This document shows, in pieces, positions 1 to 5,153 of a stretch of 6,640 nt of DNA. The notes below the pieces were generated by a model. It was not told the origin of the DNA and ran no database searches. It saw only the letters and a list, made by a program, of their open reading frames with translations. The translations under genes were made by a program, and so were the position numbers. Location: contig JAURNF010000166.1 of NCBI GenBank assembly GCA_030830285.1, forward strand, positions 1 to 6,640. Direction: 5' to 3'. The DNA comes from Candidatus Kapaibacterium sp. GTDB lineage: Bacteria; Bacteroidota; Ignavibacteria; Kapaibacteriales; Kapaibacteriaceae. The stretch's first letter is position 1. Each line of letters starts with the position of its first letter.

Positions 1-468
1 AGTGACGACGTGGTTGGTGTCGAGATTTGCGGGGCACTGAAGAACGTGATCGCCATCGCTGCCGGTATCGTCGATGGACTAGGCCTGGGCGATAACACGA
101 AAGCGGCTCTAATGACGCGAGGGTTGGCAGAGATCGCACGCTTAGGCGTTGCCTTGGGTGCAGATCAGGGCACGTTCTATGGTCTTGCCGGACTCGGTGA
201 TTTGTATGTGACATGCGCATCGCAGCACAGCCGCAATCGCAGCGTCGGTGAGCAGATTGGCAAGGGATCGTCGCTTGACGCAATCCTTTCAACCATGAGT
301 GCGGTTGCCGAAGGTGTTCCAACAACAACGGCTGCACTCGAGCTCGCATCATCGGTTGGAATCGAGCTCCCAATTACGCAGAAGGTAGCAAGCATCCTGT
401 TCCATGGCGAGGATCCACGCTCAGCCATCAGAGACCTGATGCTTCGACCAGTAAAGAGCGAGTCTTAG
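1..468 (+). CDS. gpsA: Glycerol-3-phosphate dehydrogenase [NAD(P)+], C-terminal part (5' end outside window)
   Basis: This cytosolic enzyme reduces dihydroxyacetone phosphate to sn-glycerol 3-phosphate, the backbone precursor of phospholipids. Frame 1 is open from the first base, so the gene enters from the left and only about 155 residues, roughly the C-terminal half of a protein usually near 330 residues, are present. The GTG at position 10 is an internal valine, not a start. Family signatures are clear: VVGVEICGALKNVIAIAAGI, with the conserved lysine of the GALKN motif; the GLAGLGDLYVTC stretch followed by SQHSRNRSVG, which contributes substrate and cofactor contacts; and the VAEGVPTTTAALELA segment near the end. 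The N-terminal Rossmann domain is not visible. The stop at 466-468 overlaps the end of the convergent xseB by four bases, leaving no intergenic space. Nothing looks damaged. The identification is by motif recognition and is secure. Confidence 0.95.
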   Translation, partial: SDDVVGVEICGALKNVIAIAAGIVDGLGLGDNTKAALMTRGLAEIARLGVALGADQGTFYGLAGLGDLYVTCASQHSRNRSVGEQIGKGSSLDAILSTMSAVAEGVPTTTAALELASSVGIELPITQKVASILFHGEDPRSAIRDLMLRPVKSES

Positions 469-478
469 TCGTCGCTCT
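455..478. terminator. Small hairpin across the convergent gpsA/xseB stop codons
   Basis: AGAGCGA at 455-461 and TCGCTCT at 472-478 form a perfect 7-bp inverted repeat around a 10-base loop that contains both stop codons. The position between two converging genes suggests a bidirectional transcription end. There is no T-run on either side, so it is not a classical intrinsic terminator. A 7-bp stem with a loop this long can arise by chance, so the functional call is tentative. Confidence 0.3.
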
Positions 479-680
479 CGTCAGGTTCGCCACTGAGTCG
501 CCGAACCTTTAGCTCTGCTTCTTCAAGATAGGTGCGGCACTCCTGCGCCAAGCGCATGCCTTCTTCATACATAGCAAGCTGTTCGTCGATGCTTGCATCG
601 CCACGATCAAGAAGTGCGGCCACTTCTTCGAGTCGCTTCAGCTTGTCTTCAAGTGTTTGAGTTTTCGCCTTCGTTGCCAT
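465..680 (-). CDS. xseB: Exodeoxyribonuclease VII small subunit
   Basis: XseB is the small helical subunit that binds in several copies to each XseA and makes the active single-strand-specific DNA exonuclease. The chosen product has 71 residues, typical of the family (about 65-85). It is an acidic, almost entirely helical protein containing LEDKLKRLEEVAALLDRGD, then a second helix IDEQLAMYEEGMRLAQECRTYLEEAELKV, matching the usual pattern of LE..L..LE.IV..LE.G...L...L..YE.G..L...C...L..AE.KV. The frame is open further upstream to about 833, but the ATG at 678-680 gives the normal length and the upstream reading is antisense-like low-quality protein, so I start there. No strong Shine-Dalgarno sequence precedes it. 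The start lies 32 bases inside xseA, which suggests translational coupling. The stop at 465-467 overlaps the gpsA stop on the other strand. Confidence 0.93.
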   Translation of the reverse strand: MATKAKTQTLEDKLKRLEEVAALLDRGDASIDEQLAMYEEGMRLAQECRTYLEEAELKVRRLSGEPDESDD

Positions 681-1914
681 GGTGCTCAGATGTTGGTGGT
701 AAGATCGTTGGAGGAGTTGTCGTGCGGACTTCCACTGTGCTGGACTCTGAGAAGCGCTGCACGACGAGGGTGTCGCCTGTCTGTACACGGCCGCTCGGAC
801 CAAGTACCACGCCATTGCGCTCGACAACGGCATAGCCTCTGCGCAATGGTGCGAGCGGATGCAGTGACGTAAGGTACTGCGTCATGTGCTCCACGTGCTG
901 ACGCATGCGATTGGTGTGTTGCTGAATGCCACGCGAGGTACGAGATACAAGCTCGTCGACGCGTTGCTGACGAAGGTGAATACGTTCGGTGACCCGTCGA
1001 GCGGCACGTCCGTCGACGAAGCTCTCGGCCGTTTCGAGCATATCATCGATACGGGTGCGCACGATTGACGTCATCCCGAGCATTCGCTCGTCGAGTGCTT
1101 CTAGAAGGTCATCTACCGTGATTGGTGTCACCAGGACGGCTGCAGCCGTTGGTGTTTCGGCGCGGACATCCGCGACGAAGTCCGAGATCGTGACGTCGGT
1201 CTCGTGTCCAACTGCCGAGATGATTGGTGTGCGGGCATTGGCGATGGCCATCGCGACAACCTCGGTGTTGAACGACCATAGATCTTCCAGCGAGCCCCCT
1301 CCGCGACCTATGATGATCACGTCCAGCTTTGCTGCATCGAGCTCGATGATGGCCTTAGCAATATCGTCCGCTGCGCCGTCTCCTTGGACGAGCGTCGGCC
1401 GGAACACCACATCGAGCAAGGGGTAGCGTCGATTGATGGTCGAGAGCATGTCCTGCAGCGCAGCGCCTGTCTGCGATGTGGCAATGCCGACCGATCTCGG
1501 TCGACGGGGGATTGCCACCTTGCGATCGGCGTCGAAGAGGCCGCGTGCGCGCAGCGCTTCGCGAAGCTGCTCAAAAGCCCTGTGGAGGTCGCCCACGCCC
1601 TCTGGACGCATCGCGCTGACATCGATCTGATACTTGCCCTGTGGAGGGTACACCGACAGTCGTCCCCGAACCAGCACCCGCATGCCGTCCTCTGGACGGA
1701 AGGTAAGCGACCGCGTACGCCACATCACCGCGCCGATCTGCGCATCGGCGTCCTTCAACGTGAAGTACCGATGGCCAGAGCTGTGCTGCTTGAAGTTGGA
1801 AATCTCTCCCGATACCAGCACATCGCCGATACCTTCCTCGAGAAGCCCCTTGATCACATACGTCAGTTCGCTGACGCTGACTGCTTGGTCCTGCATAGGA
1901 ACAAAGATCGACAT
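649..1914 (-). CDS. xseA: Exodeoxyribonuclease VII large subunit
   Basis: XseA is the catalytic subunit of exonuclease VII, a cytosolic enzyme that degrades single-stranded DNA to oligonucleotides during repair and limits damage from topoisomerase complexes. From the ATG at 1912-1914 the product is 421 residues, normal for the family. Order of parts: N-terminal OB-fold DNA-binding domain with SGEISNF (35-41) and GHRYFTLKD; catalytic domain with GIATSQTGAA (143-152) and D155, GRGGGSLEDLW (203-213), GHETD (236-240) and ADVRAETPTAAA (248-259); a long helical, coiled-coil-like region; and the C-terminal LHPLAPLRRGYAVV element (351-364). All signature residues appear intact. The start is uncertain: in-frame ATGs also occur at 1896, 1923 and 1932, none with a good Shine-Dalgarno sequence, and the frame is open up to 2028 inside antisense ispF. 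The 3' end overlaps xseB, and the 5' end is 25 bases from divergent ispF. Confidence 0.95.
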   Translation of the reverse strand: MSIFVPMQDQAVSVSELTYVIKGLLEEGIGDVLVSGEISNFKQHSSGHRYFTLKDADAQIGAVMWRTRSLTFRPEDGMRVLVRGRLSVYPPQGKYQIDVSAMRPEGVGDLHRAFEQLREALRARGLFDADRKVAIPRRPRSVGIATSQTGAALQDMLSTINRRYPLLDVVFRPTLVQGDGAADDIAKAIIELDAAKLDVIIIGRGGGSLEDLWSFNTEVVAMAIANARTPIISAVGHETDVTISDFVADVRAETPTAAAVLVTPITVDDLLEALDERMLGMTSIVRTRIDDMLETAESFVDGRAARRVTERIHLRQQRVDELVSRTSRGIQQHTNRMRQHVEHMTQYLTSLHPLAPLRRGYAVVERNGVVLGPSGRVQTGDTLVVQRFSESSTVEVRTTTPPTILPPTSEHHGNEGENSNT

Positions 1915-1927
1915 TCCCGGCATCCCG

Positions 1928-1935
1928 TACATTTG
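1928..1935 (+). promoter_or_regulatory. Bacteroidota-type -7 promoter box upstream of ispF
   Basis: TACATTTG is an exact match to TAnnTTTG, the -7 element described for primary-sigma promoters in Bacteroides and relatives. It ends four bases before the ispF ATG at 1940, which would place transcription initiation at or next to the start codon and give a leaderless or nearly leaderless message. This agrees with the absence of a Shine-Dalgarno sequence there. I see no TTG element at the expected distance (around -33), so the match may be accidental. Confidence 0.35.
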
Positions 1936-1939
1936 TTGT

Positions 1940-2410
1940 ATGGTAGGATTTGGATTCGACGTGCATCGCCTTGCCGAAGGCGAATCGCTCGTACTCGCAG
2001 GGGTGACAATTCCGTCACCCATCGGCACCGTAGCACACAGCGACGGAGATGTTGTCCTTCACGCATTGGTTGATGCTCTGCTCGGTGCGCTTGCACTTGG
2101 CGACATCGGCGAGCACTTCCCCGATAGTGATCCTCGATGGAAGGGGGCTGCAAGCTCACGTTTTGTAGAGCATGCAGTGGCACTGATTCGTGACGCCGGA
2201 TACCGCATCATCAATGTCGATTGTACGCTCGTGCTTGAGTCACCGAAGATCTTGCCGTACAAGACACAGATGCGCGAGAATATTGCACAACTCTGCGGAC
2301 TGCCAGTTGAGCGCGTAGCCGTGAAGGCAACAACGAGTGAACGCATCGGATATGTGGGACGTCGCGAAGGCGTGCATGCGTGGGTTATCTGCGAGGTGCA
2401 GCCAGCGTGA
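1940..2410 (+). CDS. ispF: 2-C-methyl-D-erythritol 2,4-cyclodiphosphate synthase
   Basis: IspF cyclises CDP-methylerythritol 2-phosphate to methylerythritol 2,4-cyclodiphosphate with release of CMP, a middle step of the MEP isoprenoid pathway. It works as a cytosolic homotrimer with a divalent metal. The 156-residue product has the family's usual length and every signature: GFGFDVHRL at the N-terminus with metal ligands D7 and H9, HSDGDVVLHALVDALLGA (33-50) with H41 as third ligand, GDIGEHFPDSDPRWKGA (54-70), and VKATTSERIGYVGRREGVHAW (128-148). The start is fixed by the family N-terminus, because the G.G.DVH motif must lie within a few residues of the methionine. The start lacks a Shine-Dalgarno sequence, unlike the three genes that follow. 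The stop TGA shares bases with the GTG start of the downstream kinase, so ispF opens a four-gene coupled run. Confidence 0.96.
   Translation: MVGFGFDVHRLAEGESLVLAGVTIPSPIGTVAHSDGDVVLHALVDALLGALALGDIGEHFPDSDPRWKGAASSRFVEHAVALIRDAGYRIINVDCTLVLESPKILPYKTQMRENIAQLCGLPVERVAVKATTSERIGYVGRREGVHAWVICEVQPA
1966..1983. repeat. Hairpin-forming inverted repeat in early ispF
   Basis: TCGCCTT (1966-1972) and AAGGCGA (1977-1983) are perfect 7-bp arms around a GCCG tetraloop, covering about codons 9-15 of ispF. An alternative pairing of GATTCG (1953-1958) with CGAATC (1981-1986) would exclude it. On the minus strand the same element lies 52 bases before the xseA start. It is present in the sequence, but any function is unknown. 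Confidence 0.45.
2001..2020. repeat. Second hairpin-forming inverted repeat in early ispF
   Basis: GGGTGAC (2001-2007) and GTCACCC (2014-2020) are perfect 7-bp arms around a six-base loop, 17 bases after the preceding hairpin. It encodes part of the GVTIPSPIG segment of IspF. Neither strand shows a T-run after it, so it is not a terminator. Function is unknown. Confidence 0.45.
2393..2398 (+). promoter_or_regulatory. Shine-Dalgarno sequence deciding the kinase GTG start
   Basis: GAGGTG sits eight bases before the GTG at 2407-2409. This favours that GTG as the kinase start over the in-frame ATG at 2380, which would add nine residues ahead of the signal peptide and overlap ispF by 31 bases. 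Starting at 2407 also gives a 4-base GTGA overlap like the next two junctions. Confidence 0.7.
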
Positions 2411-4689
2411 GATGCCTCGCACTCATCCTTGCGCTCGTCTGCACGCTTGTGCAGGCATCGGCCGATGCGGGTGAGCCGTATGCACTTGTGCGTTCGCAAC
2501 AATGGCAGGGTCGTGTTGTGCGTGTTGCGCATCGCAACGCCGCGTACGCTGTCGTGTCGCCACGTCCAACATGGTCAACGAAGAACCCAGGTGTTGTGCT
2601 CCTTCGCGAAGACGGCACCGAGCTTACGCGAGGACTCGTCGACAAGGATGTGCGTGGACTGATTCCATGGAACAGTGGATTTCTGATTGCTACCCTCGAC
2701 TCAGGTGCTGTGCGCTTGCGAACGGTAGCTGACGACCTGACGATGCGTGATAATGGCGAAACGGAGATTCGCACCGAGCAACTCTCTGAGGCCTCGGCGA
2801 AGATTACACTCAGTCACCATCCATCCGGTGGGGTAGCGCTACTTAATATTGGCGGAGCAGCATATGCAGTCCGTCAGGGAAGTGGACAACTGCGCGTGAC
2901 ACCACTTGAAAACCACGTTGTAGCGCACCTGATGATGGCGCATACAGGCCGTGGTCGCATTGCCTTGGCGTATACGATTGGATCGTCTGCTTTCCTTTCG
3001 ATCATCGATGAACAACTTCAAGCGATAGCGACGACATCTGTGCCGTTTAGCGATGATGCGCGTCTGGTTCATGTAGGACAGTATCTGATCATGCTTTCAA
3101 CGGTGAATGGAACGCAGGGTACTGTTCTCACCGCGTTGAATCTATCGACGTTTGCGACCTTTACCAGAACGCTTCCCATTGAGCAGCGACTTGTCGCACC
3201 GTGGATAGCTGCTGATAGTGGACTCGCTGTGGCGATGGTAACCTCGCGCAGTGGACGTCCAGAACTCGTGATGACATCGGGCAATGATATCCCGGAGGTC
3301 CTGCCGTCTGGCACATTCATCCCGGGTGAGTACGGTATGCCTCGCAGTGTCAACGTTCTCGGTGACACAGTCGTCATCACGTTCGCAGGTGGCGTTGTCA
3401 CGGTCGACGAGGATGGCACAGTCCTTTCACGCGATGCATCTGTGCTGGGCTTGCCAAACGAACGCGAGGAAGTCATTGCCACAGCCGACGGTCTGATCCT
3501 GACTACGCGTGCTGCCTCTGTTGCAATGAAACGATATGAACAACCACTGTGGTTGTTCATACGTGGCATCGATACGATTACACGTCTGGTGATACCACTG
3601 TTGCTGCTGTCGATTGCAGCTGCCTTTTGGCTACTCTACCGCAGACAGCGTCGGTTCCTTGACGCCGTGATTGATATCCCGGGTGCAGGTGTGGTGATCG
3701 TACTTGATGCGAACGGTCGCTTGGTGCGCACCAATGAACGTGCCGCAGTGCTGATGAAGATCACCAAGAGTGTTCCGATGCGACGACTCTTCCGCTCCTA
3801 CATGCAGCAGTCTGGACTTGCCGCTCTCTCGTCGTTCATCGACCAAGCGCTCGCAATGCGAACGTCGAAGACTGAACGTGTAATGATTGAGGACGCAGAC
3901 GATCAACGTGAATACATGATCACATCGATCCCCCTCGTTGGACTTCTAGGCCGCACGGCGGGCTATCTTATCTCAGGTGTCGACATCACCGAGGCACTTG
4001 AGCGACAACGCTTGGTGAACTGGGCGCAACTCGCGCACGACATGCAGACAAACCTCTCGACGATCCGACTCAATGCTGAGCAGCTTGATGAAGGCCTCGA
4101 TCAACGCAATACAGAACGTCGCCGACGCATCCTCTTCCAGGTTGGCGTGCTCATTCAACGTGTACGTGATCTTGTGAGCGTAGGACGTGGCGATGAGCTG
4201 GTGCGTATGCCCGTGCACAGTGCAGAGCTCTGCACCGAGATTCGACATGAATTTGATCCCGTCATGTTTCCACATGTGACGTTCTCGATGAAGTTGCGCG
4301 GCACGATGATGAATGTTGACAAGCTCAAGATCTCACGAGCTGTGCGCAACGCCGTCGAAAACGCCATCAAGGCCTTGCGAGGCCATGAGGGAACGGTTGA
4401 AATCGCAACGTGGTTCGACACCACATACGTGTTCATTCGTGTGAGTGATACGGGCGTGGGAATGGATGCCGAGACACTCTCCAACATGATGCGTCCGTAT
4501 TTCACAACTGCGAAGGATGGCTCGGGCACTGGCATCGGCACGATGATTATGCAGCACGTGATGGATATCCACGACGGTACGCTCCGCGTATCGAGTCAGC
4601 CCGGCGTTGGGACACAGGTGATCTTCCGCATACCACACGGCATGGATGTTCGATTCCGCCAGCGTAGTACTGAGGAGATCGAGCAATGA
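2407..4689 (+). CDS. Membrane sensor histidine kinase with large extracytoplasmic domain and PAS domain
   Basis: The product (760 residues) is a two-component sensor kinase that should autophosphorylate on histidine and pass the phosphate to a response regulator. Parts in order: signal peptide (about 1-19, ending ASA); an extracytoplasmic region (about 20-385) rich in short beta strands and D-G turns such as LLREDGTELTRG and TVDEDGTVLSRD, suggestive of a beta-propeller sensor though I cannot prove the fold; one membrane helix (about 394-411) followed by RRQRR; a PAS-like domain (about 417-526); a HisKA helix with H544 in LAHDMQTNL; and an ATPase domain with N652, SDTGVGM (D681), RPYFTT and GSGTGIG (705-711). 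The ATP-binding motifs look functional. The H-box is unusual: the proline normally following the T/N is asparagine here. No response regulator is in the window. The gene overlaps ispF and ruvX by four bases each. Its ligand and partner cannot be named. Confidence 0.9.
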   Translation: MRCLALILALVCTLVQASADAGEPYALVRSQQWQGRVVRVAHRNAAYAVVSPRPTWSTKNPGVVLLREDGTELTRGLVDKDVRGLIPWNSGFLIATLDSGAVRLRTVADDLTMRDNGETEIRTEQLSEASAKITLSHHPSGGVALLNIGGAAYAVRQGSGQLRVTPLENHVVAHLMMAHTGRGRIALAYTIGSSAFLSIIDEQLQAIATTSVPFSDDARLVHVGQYLIMLSTVNGTQGTVLTALNLSTFATFTRTLPIEQRLVAPWIAADSGLAVAMVTSRSGRPELVMTSGNDIPEVLPSGTFIPGEYGMPRSVNVLGDTVVITFAGGVVTVDEDGTVLSRDASVLGLPNEREEVIATADGLILTTRAASVAMKRYEQPLWLFIRGIDTITRLVIPLLLLSIAAAFWLLYRRQRRFLDAVIDIPGAGVVIVLDANGRLVRTNERAAVLMKITKSVPMRRLFRSYMQQSGLAALSSFIDQALAMRTSKTERVMIEDADDQREYMITSIPLVGLLGRTAGYLISGVDITEALERQRLVNWAQLAHDMQTNLSTIRLNAEQLDEGLDQRNTERRRRILFQVGVLIQRVRDLVSVGRGDELVRMPVHSAELCTEIRHEFDPVMFPHVTFSMKLRGTMMNVDKLKISRAVRNAVENAIKALRGHEGTVEIATWFDTTYVFIRVSDTGVGMDAETLSNMMRPYFTTAKDGSGTGIGTMIMQHVMDIHDGTLRVSSQPGVGTQVIFRIPHGMDVRFRQRSTEEIEQ
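3535..3561. repeat. Perfect 27-bp palindrome inside the kinase gene
   Basis: TATGAACAACCAC (3535-3547), a central T (3548) and the exact reverse complement GTGGTTGTTCATA (3549-3561) form a palindrome with 13-bp arms. Skipping A3534 as a bulge lets ACG at 3531-3533 pair with CGT at 3562-3564. It fills exactly nine codons (residues 377-385, YEQPLWLFI), between the extracytoplasmic domain and the membrane helix. In RNA it would fold as a 12-bp stem with a CUG loop. No T-run follows. Arms this long are well beyond what I expect by chance in a window of this size. Confidence 0.85.
4220..4235. repeat. Perfect 16-bp palindrome inside the kinase gene
   Basis: GTGCAGAGCTCTGCAC is its own reverse complement with no spacer, between the HisKA and ATPase parts of the kinase. 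An 8-bp arm palindrome is somewhat unusual in a window of this size but could be chance. No function is assigned. Confidence 0.4.
4672..4677 (+). promoter_or_regulatory. Shine-Dalgarno sequence for ruvX
   Basis: GAGGAG lies eight bases before the ATG at 4686, inside the last codons of the kinase. It supports the start that overlaps the kinase stop as ATGA. Confidence 0.75.
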
Positions 4690-5153
4690 CCCATGCAGAG
4701 TTAGCATCACTCCGGGGCAAGCGTCTATGTGCGCTCGACGTTGGATTGAAGCGAATTGGCGTTGCCGTATGCGACGAAATGCACATCCTCGTCTCCACAC
4801 GTCCGATCATCGAAAACACGGCAACTGCGCTTGATGTGCTTCGCGAGCGATGCGCTACGGATCGTATCGACGTGCTGATTATCGGCGTGCCACGTCTGCA
4901 TGACGATCGTGTTACGCCGATTATCGAAGCAATCCAACAATTCATCGAGCGTGTACGTCAGGTACTCTCGATACCCGTATACGAAGCAGACGAAGCGTTC
5001 TCGACGAAAGAGGCACGGTCGATCATGGTTGCAACGGGTGTCAAGAAGAAGAAACGTCAGACCAAGGGTGTGAAAGATCAGATGGCAGCAGCAGTGATTC
5101 TTCGTGATGTGCTCGAAGAGGTACGGTCACTCCCAACGCAGGAGCGTCTATGA
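4686..5153 (+). CDS. ruvX: YqgF/RuvX family resolvase-like nuclease (pre-16S rRNA processing)
   Basis: This family has an RNase H-like fold. Members take part in 5' maturation of 16S rRNA and were first described as putative Holliday junction resolvases, so the enzyme is probably a cytosolic nuclease acting on rRNA precursors. The product is 155 residues, slightly above the usual 135-150. Visible signatures are CALDVGLKRIGVAV (15-28) with acidic residue D18, LIIGVPRLHDD (64-74), VYEADEAFSTKEA (98-110) with E103, and KDQMAAAVILRDVLEEV (130-146) with D131. The three acidic positions expected for metal-dependent catalysis are present. Two motifs diverge from the common forms: VPRLHDD replaces the usual LPLNMDG-like loop, and DEAFST replaces DERLTT, losing the arginine. 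A lysine-rich stretch KKKKR (120-124) precedes the last motif, as in many relatives. The start is supported by the ATGA overlap with the kinase and a GAGGAG sequence. Confidence 0.88.
   Translation: MTHAELASLRGKRLCALDVGLKRIGVAVCDEMHILVSTRPIIENTATALDVLRERCATDRIDVLIIGVPRLHDDRVTPIIEAIQQFIERVRQVLSIPVYEADEAFSTKEARSIMVATGVKKKKRQTKGVKDQMAAAVILRDVLEEVRSLPTQERL
5139..5144 (+). promoter_or_regulatory. Shine-Dalgarno sequence for the GWxTD-domain gene
   Basis: CAGGAG lies five bases before the ATG at 5150, within the final codons of ruvX. It supports the start that overlaps the ruvX stop as ATGA. Confidence 0.65.

Noticed and set aside
1634..1939. N-terminal extension of ispF
   Set aside because: The IspF family begins almost directly at the GxGxDVH motif, and the upstream codons are antisense xseA.
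1915..2028. Upstream extension of xseA to an ATG at 2028
   Set aside because: The extra 38 residues are antisense to the conserved N-terminus of ispF and have no counterpart in the XseA family.
1384..2073. Long plus-strand open frame (229 codons) opposite xseA
   Set aside because: It is antisense to well-conserved xseA motifs, its translation is arginine/histidine-rich without domain features, and it also overlaps the start of ispF.
2380..2406. Kinase start at the upstream ATG
   Set aside because: It would put nine residues in front of a clean signal peptide. The GTG at 2407 has a Shine-Dalgarno sequence at good spacing and the same 4-base overlap as the next junctions.
4333..4800. Minus-strand open frame (155 codons) opposite the kinase and ruvX
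   Set aside because: It lies antisense to the kinase ATPase motifs and the ruvX start, with a composition typical of shadow frames.
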